Both the position numbers and the translations under genes were made by a program. This document shows, piece after piece, positions 1-11,321 of a stretch of 64,000 bases of DNA (within the stretch, counting starts at the first letter, position 1; each line of letters starts with the position of its first letter). The notes below the pieces were generated by a model. The model was given only the letters and a program-made list of their open reading frames with translations, was not told where the DNA came from and ran no database searches. Source of the DNA: Pseudomonas abietaniphila (GTDB lineage: Bacteria > Pseudomonadota > Gammaproteobacteria > Pseudomonadales > Pseudomonadaceae); the NCBI RefSeq assembly GCF_039697315.1, contig NZ_CP155619.1, positions 6,138,001 to 6,202,000 on the forward strand, read 5' to 3'.

Positions 1-138
1 ACTCGGACGAATGCGGTGGGTCGATTCTGTCTCCCACAGGGACCGAGTCAATGCGCGCAGCGAGGATGCAGTCCAGTCTGCGTAGTTGAGCGTGCTCGCG
101 AATGCAGTGTTTCGTTCAACATGGATGCAACAGAAAGA

Positions 139-178
139 CCGCATTCGCGGCCGTCGTAACCTCCGACTGCTCCTACAG
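139..178 (-). repeat. REP element, solo copy
   Basis: Read on the minus strand, this is a GTAGGAG head followed by a CGAGGTTACGA core and a GGC-GCGAA tail. The same family recurs on the plus strand at 11142-11182. Heads of this kind are typical of Pseudomonas REP sequences. No inverted partner is visible nearby, so it is a solitary REP rather than a REPIN. The rest of 1-225 shows no convincing gene. Confidence 0.6.
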
Positions 179-225
179 TGATCGAGTCAGTCCGCGCAAA
201 ACAGCGCCGGGCGTTCAAATGGTGG

Positions 226-1080
226 TTATTGCTTCACCCCAAACATCGCGGTCCAGTAAATGCCGGCGTCGCTTTTCGGGTCGGTCGCGTAGGCGGCGCC
301 GAGGTCGCGGAAGTCCGGGTTCATCAGGTTGGCGCAATGACCGGGGCTGGCGAGCCAGCCTTCGACCACCTTGCGGGCGCTGTCTTGCCCGGCCGCGATG
401 TTTTCACCGATCTGTTGCCCGAGATAACCCGCGAGCTCCGCACGATCGCCTGGCGTGCCGCCGTTGCGACCTTTGTGATCGAAATAATTGTTGTTGGCCA
501 TGGACCGGGTGTGCCCCTCGGCGGCCGTGGCCAGGGTGTCGTTCCAGACCAGCGGGGCGGCTGCCGAGAACGGTTGACCGCCACACTGATGCGGCACGCT
601 GCGGGCAGTATTGATCAGCCCGAGTATTTTCTGCCCTTCGGCCTGGGAGTTGCCCAGCCCACCGGCCAGCAGGGGGCGCGCCAGCACGATACGCCAGTCA
701 CGATCATTGCGGCTGACGCCCACATCGACAAACTGCGGGTCCAATACCACCTGACAAAAGCTTTCCTGAATGGCCTTCATCGCCGAGGGCGCGTCACGCG
801 GCCCGGACAATGAGATCGCCTGCACGGTCACCATGGGATAGGACGCACGAGCCAGCACCTGTTGCAGATCCACGCTGCCGGTGGGCGGCAGGTTAAGGCG
901 TGGATCGGCGGTCAGGGGAGGGAGTTCCTGAGACACCACGTTGGCGCATGGCTGCGCTTGACTGCGAAAGCTGTTGATCGACTGCACCAGTTGCGTTTCT
1001 TCACTGGCCTGCGCGGTGCCGGTGAACATCACCAGCCATGAAAAGGCGGCAAGACCCATAGAAAATGATGTAAGGCGCAT
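226..1080 (-). CDS. CAP-domain (SCP/PR1-like) secreted protein
   Basis: The 284-residue protein has an N-terminal signal peptide (hydrophobic stretch ending near TAQAS, about residues 1-24), so it is probably periplasmic or secreted. The C-terminal half, about residues 145-284, is a CAP domain like those of YkwD: ILGLINTAR, then HTRSMANNNYFDHKGR, then GENIAAG and SPGHCANLMNP. The two conserved His and the acidic residues of the CAP cavity are present. The N-terminal half is a separate region of unknown role. The start at 1080 is chosen because AGGGAG lies just upstream; a longer frame to 1281 has no signal peptide at its start. The biochemical role of bacterial CAP proteins is mostly unknown. 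Confidence 0.8.
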   Translation of the reverse strand: MRLTSFSMGLAAFSWLVMFTGTAQASEETQLVQSINSFRSQAQPCANVVSQELPPLTADPRLNLPPTGSVDLQQVLARASYPMVTVQAISLSGPRDAPSAMKAIQESFCQVVLDPQFVDVGVSRNDRDWRIVLARPLLAGGLGNSQAEGQKILGLINTARSVPHQCGGQPFSAAAPLVWNDTLATAAEGHTRSMANNNYFDHKGRNGGTPGDRAELAGYLGQQIGENIAAGQDSARKVVEGWLASPGHCANLMNPDFRDLGAAYATDPKSDAGIYWTAMFGVKQ

Positions 1081-1406
1081 GAAGATCTCCCTTGAACTGA
1101 CTGCGGCCATGATGCGCGATTTTGCCTGTATCGAAATAGTCTGAACCAAACAATCCATGGAGGTTGCAGTCGAGTGACCGCTTTTTGCAATCGTTGGGAT
1201 GAAAATGGTGCCCGCTGCGTGGCCACTCGATGGGTTTGCAGAGGTCAGAACGCGGGGCGCTTTGTCATTGAGCGATCTCAAGGTAAGGCACGCCCGCCCA
1301 TTCCTTCAACGCATGACTGTTATCACCTGAGCCCGTCTTCTTGGCGCCGGTGCGGATTGAGAGGATGAGCGCCTCGCTTCACTCATCCCCCATAAGGAAT
1401 ACCGCC

Positions 1407-2063
1407 ATGACCCTCCAAGCCAAACTCGACGCCTTCAAAGCTGACTTCGTTGCGGGCAAACCACCCTACAACGCGCCTGCACCGGTACACGCGATCATGA
1501 AGCGTGCCACCGACGAGCTCATCGCTTCCGGGCAGGCCCAACGCACCCTGAAAGTGGGTGACAAAGCGCCGGTCTTCACCCTCAACGATCCGGACGGTAA
1601 CCCGGTCTCCTCCACTGATTTGCTGGCGAAAGGACCATTGGTGATCAGTTTTTACCGGGGTGTCTGGTGCCCGTACTGCAACATGGAGCTGCAAGCACTG
1701 GAAGAAGCCTTGCCTCAGTACCGTGAACTGGGCGCGAACCTGGTGGCAATCTCTCCGCAGGTTCAAGCCAACAGCCGCAAATCGGTGCGCCAGAACCACC
1801 TGACCTTCCCGATTCTCAGTGACGTCAAAAGTCAGGTGGCCGAGGCTTTCGGTCTGCGCTTCAAGCTGCCGGACTACCTGATCGACCTGTACAAAGGCTT
1901 CGGCAATGACCTGCCGACCTTCAACGACGACGCCGGTTGGGTACTGCCGATGCCGGGCCGTTTCGTGATCGGCCAGGACGGGGTGATCAAGTACGCCGAG
2001 GTCAATCCCGATTACACTCTGCGTCCAGAACCGACCGATCTGTTGCCGGCCTTGCGCGGCTGA
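1407..2063 (+). CDS. Peroxiredoxin-like (AhpC/TSA) family protein
   Basis: 218 residues with a thioredoxin fold. The motif GVWCPYC at residues 85-91 gives Cys88 and Cys91, the layout of the peroxiredoxin-like group that carries a CxxC rather than a lone peroxidatic Cys. The order DPDGNPVS, then the Cys motif, then ISPQ and the late FVIGQDGVIKYAEV strand fits AhpC/TSA thiol peroxidases. It probably reduces peroxides or acts as a thiol oxidoreductase in the cytoplasm, since no signal peptide is seen. The start at 1407 follows AAGGA. It is monocistronic, with an intrinsic terminator right after the stop. The physiological reductant cannot be told from sequence. Confidence 0.85.
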   Translation: MTLQAKLDAFKADFVAGKPPYNAPAPVHAIMKRATDELIASGQAQRTLKVGDKAPVFTLNDPDGNPVSSTDLLAKGPLVISFYRGVWCPYCNMELQALEEALPQYRELGANLVAISPQVQANSRKSVRQNHLTFPILSDVKSQVAEAFGLRFKLPDYLIDLYKGFGNDLPTFNDDAGWVLPMPGRFVIGQDGVIKYAEVNPDYTLRPEPTDLLPALRG

Positions 2064-2079
2064 GCGGTGATGTGAAATC

Positions 2080-2108
2080 AGGCTGCCACCTACCGTGGCG
2101 GCCTTTTT
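2080..2108 (+). terminator. Intrinsic terminator after the peroxiredoxin gene
   Basis: A 9-bp stem (GGCTGCCAC with GTGGCGGCC, one G-U pair) around a CTACC loop is followed by TTTTTT. It lies 17 nt after the stop codon. Confidence 0.8.
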
Positions 2109-2185
2109 TGCATGCAGGCTGTTGCTGCCGTCGGGTATCGGCGATGCTGCGTGCTGCCTCAAGAACGATTGAAGAAGGAATGCTG

Positions 2186-3070
2186 ATGGACCGTCTGGCC
2201 GCGATGGAAACCTTTATCTGTGCCGTGGAAACCGGGTCGTTCTCGGCTGCCGCCAAGCGCCTGGGCGTTGGGCAGCCCGCCGTGTCGAAATCCATCGCCT
2301 CGCTGGAGCAAACCCTGGGCACGCGCCTGCTGCTGCGCACCACCCGCGGGCTGACGCCGACCGAAGCCGGGCAGGCTTATTACGACGCCGCACGGCTCAC
2401 GGTCGATCATGCCAACGAAGCCGATGCCGCGGTACGTGGAGTGGGGGTGGGGCTTACCGGGCGATTGAGGATCAGTGCCGCGACCACTTTCGCCAGCCTG
2501 CATGTGGTCCCCTATCTGGGGCCATTGCTCAAGCAGCATCCAGGGCTGAATATCGAGGTGATTCTCGATGATCGCAGTGTTGACCTGGTGGAAGAGGGCA
2601 TCGACGTGTCGTTGCGCATGGGCGTGCTGGATGATTCGTCGATGACGGCAAAGAAGATCGCTCAAGGACGGCGACGGGTGATCGCCACGCCCGCGTATCT
2701 GGCGTGCCATGGGGTTCCTCTCCATCCATGGGATCTGGAGGAGCATCAGGCGGTGGTCTATAACCGCGCCGGGGGCGGCGATACCTGGCTGCTGCGCCGG
2801 GGTGACGAAACACACAGCGCATCGGTGGGCGGACGTTTGCGCGTGTCGGCTGCGGAGGGGGTGCGCGCGGCGGTGAAGGCCAACCTCGGGCTGGCGATGG
2901 CCTCGGAATGGATGTTCGCGCCGGAACTGGCGAGCGGCGAAGTGGTGACCGTGCTGGATGACTGGACGTTACCGCCCGTAGACTTGTGGGCGGTGTTCCC
3001 GGCCGGGCGCATGACCAGCGCCAAGGCCCGGGTCTTCGTGGATTACGTCGCCGCGTTGCTGGGCCAATGA
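2186..3070 (+). CDS. LysR-family transcriptional regulator
   Basis: 294 residues. The N-terminal winged helix-turn-helix (about residues 1-60) shows METFICAVETGSFSAAAKRLGVGQPAVSKSIASLEQ, followed by a periplasmic-binding-like effector domain ending near residue 290. The VDLVEEGIDVSLRMG segment is typical of the CrgA-like LysR subgroup. ATGs at 2180 and 2186 are in frame; 2186 has the better spacing from GAAGAAGGA. It faces the porin gene, which converges on it. The target is not evident because no divergent gene adjoins it. Confidence 0.85.
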   Translation: MDRLAAMETFICAVETGSFSAAAKRLGVGQPAVSKSIASLEQTLGTRLLLRTTRGLTPTEAGQAYYDAARLTVDHANEADAAVRGVGVGLTGRLRISAATTFASLHVVPYLGPLLKQHPGLNIEVILDDRSVDLVEEGIDVSLRMGVLDDSSMTAKKIAQGRRRVIATPAYLACHGVPLHPWDLEEHQAVVYNRAGGGDTWLLRRGDETHSASVGGRLRVSAAEGVRAAVKANLGLAMASEWMFAPELASGEVVTVLDDWTLPPVDLWAVFPAGRMTSAKARVFVDYVAALLGQ

Positions 3071-3101
3071 AAGCCCAGCCAGGCGATGGGCGGTTGCCGG
3101 G

Positions 3102-4412
3102 TCACAGCGTCGCTTTGACCTGCAAGCCGACGATCAGGGTGTTGTCGATGTCTTCACCATAGAACGCACCCGGTTCAATGATGTACTGCACCGATGGGCG
3201 CAGTGTCAGCCATGGCGCGATCTGTGCGCCGTACGTCATCTCCACCAGACCTTCGCCGCTGGCCAGGTCCGGGAAGTCCTGACCGTTGGCCAGCGCTGCG
3301 TTTTCCTGCACGTCCCGGCTGCGCGAGTTGAAGACCGCACGACCGTAACCGATGGCGACGGTGTCGTTGGGACGGGACACGAACGGTTTCTTCAGAGCAA
3401 AGCCGGTCGAATACCAGCGACGGAACGGCGCGGCTGCAGCGCTGGCGTTGGAGAACTGACCGAACACGCGGACGTTGCGGCCGCTGACATCGCTTGAATT
3501 CCAGATCGCCTGGTCCATGAGGAAATACGAGCCCTCACGGCCTGCGACTTCCTTGCTCGTGCCGATGCGCGGGGCGTCGGACGTGTCGTAGTAATAGCCG
3601 ACGCGATACTCGCCGGGCATGTCGCCGAGCACGTTGTAGATCGCTTCGATGGGCAGAATGTTGCCCGTGCTGTCTTTAGGCGCCATGTCCCAGGCGCGAC
3701 TGGATTGGCCGTTGCTGGCGGCGTCGACCTTGAAGGCAGCGACCTGCAATGCGAAGTTCGGTGTGAAGCGATACTTGGCCATGGCGCCCAAATGGGCGTT
3801 GGGATAGTTGCTCCAGCCGCTGCCGCCGGACATCGCCAGTGGATGACCGCAAAAACCGGCGTTCATGAAGTTGCACAGAATCCCGCTGCTCAGGCCGCCC
3901 AGGTCATTGCCCATCGCCATATAACCCAGCTTGACGTTCAGTGCCGGGCTGAAGAGGGTGTTTTCGTAGCTAAGCTCGGTCAGCCGCGTGTACAGGCCAC
4001 CGTAGTTTTCCTGTACTGGCAGCCGGTTGCCCACCAGATCGCCGGAGCCGTCGTTGCCGCGCCGGTCGTTGATGGTCAACTGTATTTTGCCGCCGCTTTC
4101 CAGATCCAGCAGTTTGCCGAGATCGAACTGCGCACCCAGCTTGATGTTCTGTGAATAGCGGGTTCCGCGCTGTTTGCCGCCGTGGGCGTTGTAGACCGTC
4201 TCCCCGCTGTAGTCGCCGGTGATTTTCACGCCCTGCGCGGCCAGTCGGCTGCGGCTGCCATCCCAGTCACCTGTCATCGTCGACTGCTCCAGCCAGTCAT
4301 CGGCCATGGTCGGCGCGGAGGCTGCCATGGCCAGCACGGAGCCGACGACCAGCGCCGTAGAGAGGCAACGGCGCGAACCGGATTCGAACGTGATATGCGA
4401 AGAATTGCTCAT
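3102..4412 (-). CDS. OprB-family carbohydrate-selective porin
   Basis: 436 residues with a signal peptide cleaved near APTMA-DD (about residue 37). The mature part reads as an outer-membrane beta-barrel: GDWDGSRSRLAAQGVKITGDYSGE near the start is the usual OprB opening, and the C-terminus TLIVGLQVKATL ends the last strand. Porins of this family let glucose and other sugars cross the outer membrane. No sugar catabolic operon adjoins it, so the substrate is open. A weak CAGG lies upstream of the start. The region 4413-4676 upstream holds no gene, only a GC-rich dyad near 4642-4657. Confidence 0.85.
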   Translation of the reverse strand: MSNSSHITFESGSRRCLSTALVVGSVLAMAASAPTMADDWLEQSTMTGDWDGSRSRLAAQGVKITGDYSGETVYNAHGGKQRGTRYSQNIKLGAQFDLGKLLDLESGGKIQLTINDRRGNDGSGDLVGNRLPVQENYGGLYTRLTELSYENTLFSPALNVKLGYMAMGNDLGGLSSGILCNFMNAGFCGHPLAMSGGSGWSNYPNAHLGAMAKYRFTPNFALQVAAFKVDAASNGQSSRAWDMAPKDSTGNILPIEAIYNVLGDMPGEYRVGYYYDTSDAPRIGTSKEVAGREGSYFLMDQAIWNSSDVSGRNVRVFGQFSNASAAAAPFRRWYSTGFALKKPFVSRPNDTVAIGYGRAVFNSRSRDVQENAALANGQDFPDLASGEGLVEMTYGAQIAPWLTLRPSVQYIIEPGAFYGEDIDNTLIVGLQVKATL

Positions 4413-4676
4413 TGATCAACCTGGATGGCAGTAGGTCGTCACGGGGACGAAGGCGTAAAGAAGGAGGGCGGCACGCGGGCGCGCTCGCAAGCGGGCGCAA
4501 TGAAACCACAAAATGGACTAACTGGTTAATCTGTTTTTGCGATGACGGGTATCGTCACTGTCCATAGTCATCAGGTTGCGGGAGGTGATTCAGGAATGAC
4601 GGGGATTGAATGTTTAACTATGTGCGACAGGGGCCGGTATGCGGACCATGGCCGGTCCACCTTCCGGGCCCAGGCA

Positions 4677-5555
4677 TCACGCCAGCGCCTGGATCAACCC
4701 CTTGAAGGCGGGCAGCGCCGGGTTGTCGTTATCCCTGCGTGACACGCGATACAACTCGGCATGCAACTGCGCATCGCTGAGCGGACGGAACGCCAGGTTT
4801 TCGCTGTGCAACTGCGTGGCCGAGGCCGGAACGATCGCCACGCCCAATCCCGCCTTGACCATGCTGACCACGGTATGGGTCTGGCCCAGGTGATAGACGT
4901 AACGCGGGGTGATGCCGGTCATGGCGAACAGCCCTGCGATGCAGTCATAGAAATACCGGCCTTCATCGGGCGCATACATCACGAACGGCTGCTGGTCGAG
5001 GTCGCGCACGGCGATGGCGGGTTTATGCGCGAGCGGGTGCTGCTGCGGCAGCGCAACCAGCAAGGGTTCGCGGCTGATCAGTTGCGCGTCGAGGGTGTCG
5101 TGATCACTGACGTGCCGGACAAATCCCACGTCGATGCGGTGGGCGGCCAACGCTTCGAGTTGCGCGCTGGACACCATTTCCTTGAGCGTGAACTGCAACC
5201 CCGGCAGTGCTTCGGCGGCACGAGCCAGCAGGGCGGGAATCATCTGGTACGCGCTGACGGCCGTGAACCCTAGCGTCAGGTTGCCTGCTTCACCCCGCGC
5301 CAGACGCCGAGCGCCATCCGCCGCCTGGTCCGAGAACGCCAGGAGATGCCGCGCGTCGCGCAGAAAACCCTGACCGGCTGCCGTCAGCCTCACCGAGCGG
5401 TTATTGCGTTCCAGCAACTGGATGCCCAACCCGCGCTCAAGCAACTGAACCTGCCGACTTAGCGGTGGTTGAGTCATGTGCATCCGGGTAGCCGCCCGCC
5501 CGAAATGCAGCTCTTCAGCGACGGCGACGAAACAACGCAACTGGTGCAATTCCAC
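4677..5555 (-). CDS. LysR-family regulator divergent from the MFS transporter
   Basis: 292 residues. The HTH at the N-terminus reads LRCFVAVAEELHFGRAATRMHMTQPPLSRQVQLLERGLG, the form seen in BenM/CatM/CynR-like LysR proteins. The effector domain follows from about residue 90. It is transcribed away from the MFS gene across a 134-bp intergenic region, the usual arrangement when a LysR protein controls its divergent neighbour. The likely effector is therefore the transported acid sugar, but that is inference. Confidence 0.85.
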   Translation of the reverse strand: MELHQLRCFVAVAEELHFGRAATRMHMTQPPLSRQVQLLERGLGIQLLERNNRSVRLTAAGQGFLRDARHLLAFSDQAADGARRLARGEAGNLTLGFTAVSAYQMIPALLARAAEALPGLQFTLKEMVSSAQLEALAAHRIDVGFVRHVSDHDTLDAQLISREPLLVALPQQHPLAHKPAIAVRDLDQQPFVMYAPDEGRYFYDCIAGLFAMTGITPRYVYHLGQTHTVVSMVKAGLGVAIVPASATQLHSENLAFRPLSDAQLHAELYRVSRRDNDNPALPAFKGLIQALA

Positions 5556-5656
5556 GATTCAATATCCGCATCAATCCATACAGTCTCTATGTTAGACCTG
5601 AATCGATATCGGCTCCTATCATCGGCGTGAGAGTTGTACGACAACAAAAACAAAAT

Positions 5657-5682
5657 GCCCGCCTTCACAGAGCGGGCGGGAG
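5657..5682 (+). promoter_or_regulatory. Leader hairpin overlapping the MFS gene ribosome binding site
   Basis: CCCGCC at 5658-5663 can pair with GGCGGG at 5675-5680, immediately next to the GGGAG ribosome binding site (5678-5682) of the MFS gene. If it forms, it would partly hide the site. There is no T-run, so it is not a terminator. Confidence 0.35.
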
Positions 5683-5689
5683 ACGCACC

Positions 5690-7036
5690 ATGCTCAGTAA
5701 ATCCCTTCCTGCGGATTTCGCCGACGCGCAAGCGAAGGTCGGCCGCCACCGTTTTCTCATTCTTTCGATGATCTTCATTGTCACCGTGGTCAACTACGCG
5801 GACCGGGCGACCATGTCCATCGCCGGCACGGGCGTGGTCAAGGACCTGGGGCTGGACCCGATGATGCTCGGGATGATTTTCTCGGCGTTCGCCTGGGCCT
5901 ACGCGCTGGGGCAGATTCCGGGCGGCTGGCTGCTTGATCGCTTTGGCGCACGCCGGGTCTATGGCTGGAGCCTGGTCCTGTGGTCCTGTTTCACGATGGC
6001 GCAAGGCACTGTCGGCTGGTTCGGCCTGATGGGCGCTTCGGCTGCGATGAGCTTGTTCGCCATGCGCTTCATGTTGGGACTGGTGGAATCTCCGGCATTT
6101 CCCGCCAACAACCGCATTGTGTCGTGCTGGTTCCCCACCAGTGAGCGCGGTACCGCGTCAGCATTGTTCAACTCGGCGCAGTACATGGCGGTGGTCTTGT
6201 TCACCCCGCTGATGGCCTGGCTGACCCACGCGCTGGGCTGGGAGCATGTGTTTCTGTGGATGGGCGGGCTGGGTCTGGTGCTGAGCCTGTTCTGGTTCGC
6301 CCTGTACCGCGAACCCCACAGTGACAAGCGCCTGAGCAGCAAGGAGCTGGACTACATGCGCGAAGGCGGCGCCCTGGTGGATCTGGAACTCAACCGCAAG
6401 GAACAGAAGAACAAAGCGACGTTCAAGGAGATCAAGCAACTGTTCACCAGCCGTACGCTGTGGGCGATTTATCTGGGGCAGTACTGCATCACCGCGCTGA
6501 CGTATTTCTTCATCACCTGGTTCCCGATTTACCTGATCAAGGGCCGTGGCATGACCATCATGGAAGCCGGCTGGGTCGCGGCACTCCCGGCGATCTGCGG
6601 CTTTTCAGGCGGCGTGCTGGGCGGGATGTTCTCGGACATGTTGATTCGTCGCGGCGTACACCCTTCGGTCGCGCGCAAGACGCCGTTCCTGATCGGGATG
6701 GTGATGTCCACCGTGTTGGTGATGGCGAACTTCGTCGACGCCAACTGGATCGTCATCGCCCTGATGGCCATCGCCTTCTTTGGCAAAGGCCTGGCGGCGG
6801 TTGGCTGGGCAGTGCTCTCGGACACTGCACCTAAAAATATGGTCGGCTTGAGCGGCGGCGTGTTCAACGGCATCGGCAACATTGCCGGGATCATCACGCC
6901 CGTGGTGATTGGGTACATCGTGGCGACCACCGGGTCGTTCAATATCGCGCTGTGGTTCGTGGCGGCACACGGGTTGCTGGGAGTATTCGCCTACGGCGTC
7001 CTGGCCGGCCGGTTCGAGCGGGTCGAATTGCGCTGA
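5690..7036 (+). CDS. MFS transporter, anion:cation symporter type (sugar-acid uptake)
   Basis: 448 residues with about 12 membrane segments. NYADRATMSIAG, then FAWAYALGQIPGGWLLDRFGARRVYG (the loop 2-3 signature) and GLVESPAFPANNRIVSCWFP are characteristic of the GudP/GarP/DgoT group, which imports glucarate, galactarate or galactonate with protons. The start at 5690 follows GGGAG; a frame opening at 5627 has no site. No dehydratase or aldolase lies beside it, so the substrate cannot be fixed. A strong terminator follows at 7076. Confidence 0.85.
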   Translation: MLSKSLPADFADAQAKVGRHRFLILSMIFIVTVVNYADRATMSIAGTGVVKDLGLDPMMLGMIFSAFAWAYALGQIPGGWLLDRFGARRVYGWSLVLWSCFTMAQGTVGWFGLMGASAAMSLFAMRFMLGLVESPAFPANNRIVSCWFPTSERGTASALFNSAQYMAVVLFTPLMAWLTHALGWEHVFLWMGGLGLVLSLFWFALYREPHSDKRLSSKELDYMREGGALVDLELNRKEQKNKATFKEIKQLFTSRTLWAIYLGQYCITALTYFFITWFPIYLIKGRGMTIMEAGWVAALPAICGFSGGVLGGMFSDMLIRRGVHPSVARKTPFLIGMVMSTVLVMANFVDANWIVIALMAIAFFGKGLAAVGWAVLSDTAPKNMVGLSGGVFNGIGNIAGIITPVVIGYIVATTGSFNIALWFVAAHGLLGVFAYGVLAGRFERVELR

Positions 7037-7075
7037 TCCCTGCCGGCAAAGGTTCACATCGTTGCAGCATGCCCT

Positions 7076-7116
7076 AGGGCTGACCCGATGACCCATCGAC
7101 GTCAGCCCTGTTTTCT
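7076..7116 (+). terminator. Intrinsic terminator after the MFS gene
   Basis: AGGGCTGAC at 7076-7084 pairs perfectly with GTCAGCCCT at 7101-7109, and TTTT follows. Confidence 0.75.
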
Positions 7117-7146
7117 TACGCCTGCGGTCGAACATGCGCGATGGAT

Positions 7147-7923
7147 TCAACCCGCGCTGCGCGACGCAAAGACGTCCTTGAGCACCGGTACCGCCGACAT
7201 CGCTTTCGGCCAACCCACGTAGAACGCCAGATGGGTGACGACTTCGGCGGCCTGCTCGCGCGTCAGACCGTTGTCCATCGCTCGGTTGAGGTGGAAGGTC
7301 AACTGAACCGACTGGTTCTGTGCAATCAGCGCCGCCACGGTGATCAGGCTTCGATCCCTTGGCGTCAGATCGGTGCGTCGCCACAGATCACCGAACAACA
7401 CATCGTTGGTGTAGCGCGCCAGTTCCGGCGCCGTGGCACCCACTGAACCCTGAACCGCCGCACGGCGTTTGGCTTCGCTGTCCTCATCCAGCTTGAGCGG
7501 TTCGCTCGGCGGCGGTGTGATCTCATCGGGATCAAGACCCCGCTCGGTGAAGACCTGCTTCGCCACGCTCACTGCCGACATTGCGTTGGGCCAGCCGCTG
7601 TAAAACGCCAGATGGGTGATCAGTGCGGTGATTTCGCTCGGCTTCACGCTATTGTCCAGCGCCAGCTTGATGTGCCCGGTCATCTGCGGGGTCTGCCCGC
7701 TGGCCAGAAGGGCGGCTAGGGTGATCAGGCTTCGGTCGCGAGGGATCAGGTCCGGACGTTTCCAGACCTCTCCGAACAGCAAGTCCGTGGTGTAGCGGTA
7801 GAGCTGCGGTGTGACTTCAAGGACGTCCGGCGACGGTTTAGGGTCCGGCCGGGGCTTGCCTTCCTCAGCACCCGCCAAGGCCGAGAAGCACAGGGTGGCG
7901 AGGGTGGTTGTGATCAGCTTCAT
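7147..7923 (-). CDS. Exported protein with two carboxymuconolactone decarboxylase domains
   Basis: 258 residues with a short signal peptide (MKLITTTLATLCFSALAGA). Two homologous domains follow: about residues 45-130 and 165-250. Each contains a matching core, ITHLAFYSGWPNAMSAV in the first and VTHLAFYVGWPKAMSAV in the second. The family includes gamma-carboxymuconolactone decarboxylase and AhpD, but the CxxC of AhpD is missing, so alkyl-hydroperoxide reductase activity is unlikely. The internal duplication could let one chain make the pseudo-dimer that single-domain members form. AGGAGG lies 8 nt before the start. The function is unknown. Confidence 0.75.
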   Translation of the reverse strand: MKLITTTLATLCFSALAGAEEGKPRPDPKPSPDVLEVTPQLYRYTTDLLFGEVWKRPDLIPRDRSLITLAALLASGQTPQMTGHIKLALDNSVKPSEITALITHLAFYSGWPNAMSAVSVAKQVFTERGLDPDEITPPPSEPLKLDEDSEAKRRAAVQGSVGATAPELARYTNDVLFGDLWRRTDLTPRDRSLITVAALIAQNQSVQLTFHLNRAMDNGLTREQAAEVVTHLAFYVGWPKAMSAVPVLKDVFASRSAG

Positions 7924-8004
7924 ACATGGGCCTCCTGAAATAGATTTCCATCTTAGGTAACCCTGGCAGGCGGATTAAGGGGCGTAGGCGGGATGCCGTC
8001 ATGA

Positions 8005-8031
8005 GCAGCGTTCACCAATGGAGAACGCTGC
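8005..8031. repeat. Perfect 9-bp inverted repeat
   Basis: GCAGCGTTC and GAACGCTGC are separated by 9 nt, downstream of the aldo/keto reductase stop. It has no T-run. It may be an RNA-stabilising or rho-related hairpin; the role is unknown. Confidence 0.35.
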
Positions 8032-8072
8032 GTGTGCTGCAGAATTTCCCGGGACAAGCTCAGCGTCGCGGG

Positions 8073-10062
<1,990 letters not shown>

Positions 10063-10150
10063 AGCCATTGGCATCGATCCACGGGAATCGGCTTTCTGAC
10101 TTGAACCGGCGCACACCACGCACTCTGAATTTGCTTAATGGGGATCCTCA

Positions 10151-11053
10151 ATGGCCCGTGACAGTTACAACGATCTTCTCGCGTTTCTGGCCGTGGCCCG
10201 GGAGCGCAGTTTTACCCGCGCGGCGGCTCAGCTAGGCGTGTCCCAGTCCGCGTTGAGCCACACCATTCGTGCGCTGGAGACGCGGCTCGGCGTGCGCTTG
10301 CTGACGCGCACCACCCGCAGTGTCGCGCCCACAGAAGCGGGAGAGCGGCTGTTCAACAGCCTGGCGCCGCGCTTCGAAGAAATTGACGCCGATCCCGCGG
10401 AAATTCTGGCGTTTCGTGACCAGCCGCGCGGGACGATTCGCATCACAGCGACGGACTATGCCGCGAATTCGGTGCTCTGGCCGCGCCTGCTGACGTTTCT
10501 CCCGCAATACCCGGACATCAAGGTCGAGATCATGACTGACTACGGGCTGACCGACATCGTCGCCGAGCGTTACGACATGGGTGTGCGCCTGGGCGATCAG
10601 GTGGCCAAAGACATGATTGCCGTGCAGATTGCACCGGACATGCGGATGGCGATCGTCGGTGCTCCCGGCTATCTCAAGGACCACCCGGCGCCTGAAACGC
10701 CGCAGGCGCTGACGCAACACAACTGCATCAATCTGCGCTTGCCAACCCATGGCGGGTGTTATGCCTGGGAGCTGAGCAAGGACGAAACCGAGGTTCAGGT
10801 GCGCGTCGACGGCCAACTGACATTCAACGGCGCTTATCAGATGCTTGAGGCGGCCTTGGCCGGGTTCGGTCTGGCATACATTCCCGAAGACCTCGCCAGA
10901 CCCTACGTGACATCCGGCCGGCTGCAGTGGGTGCTGGAGGAGTGGTTTCCGACGTTCCCCGGATTTCACCTGTACTACCCGAGCCGCCGTCAGTCCTCCC
11001 GTGCGCTGACCTTGGTTGTGGATGCTTTGCGCTTGTCGAAGGGAACGGTTTAA
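10151..11053 (+). CDS. LysR-family regulator, second of a tandem pair
   Basis: 300 residues with the same layout as the preceding regulator: LLAFLAVARERSFTRAAAQLGVSQSALSHTIRALETRLGVRLLTRTTRSV, and later IVAERYDMGVRLGDQVAKDMIAVQIAPDM. Shared blocks (SALSH, KDMIAV, HPAPE/HPAPQ) mark it as a paralogue of the gene ending at 10062. No target gene adjoins it. After it, 11054-11321 holds only a REP element and the promoter region of the GNAT gene. Confidence 0.87.
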   Translation: MARDSYNDLLAFLAVARERSFTRAAAQLGVSQSALSHTIRALETRLGVRLLTRTTRSVAPTEAGERLFNSLAPRFEEIDADPAEILAFRDQPRGTIRITATDYAANSVLWPRLLTFLPQYPDIKVEIMTDYGLTDIVAERYDMGVRLGDQVAKDMIAVQIAPDMRMAIVGAPGYLKDHPAPETPQALTQHNCINLRLPTHGGCYAWELSKDETEVQVRVDGQLTFNGAYQMLEAALAGFGLAYIPEDLARPYVTSGRLQWVLEEWFPTFPGFHLYYPSRRQSSRALTLVVDALRLSKGTV

Positions 11054-11141
11054 AACCCTGATGACGCATCAATGCGCTTGATTCATGAGTGAGGCGAACA
11101 CGATCCAGTGCCTGCCGCACTGCCTCACAACAACGCAAAAC

Positions 11142-11182
11142 CTGTAGGAGACGTCCGAGGTTACGAGGGCAGCGAACGCGGT
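11142..11182 (+). repeat. REP element, solo copy
   Basis: CTGTAGGAG head, CCGAGGTTACGAGGGC core and GCGAACGCGG tail. It is the same family as the minus-strand copy at 139-178. It is intergenic and has no inverted partner. Confidence 0.6.
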
Positions 11183-11321
11183 GTATCAGAAAAGCAGCGG
11201 TGTCTGCGCGGCAACACTGACAGACCCAGCGCCGGCTCTGCGCCAGAAGCGGGTATGATGCGCGGGTCTGCCCCTCCACGTGATCGTCGCCGTGGAGCCT
11301 TTGCCCAGAGTCAGGATTCTC

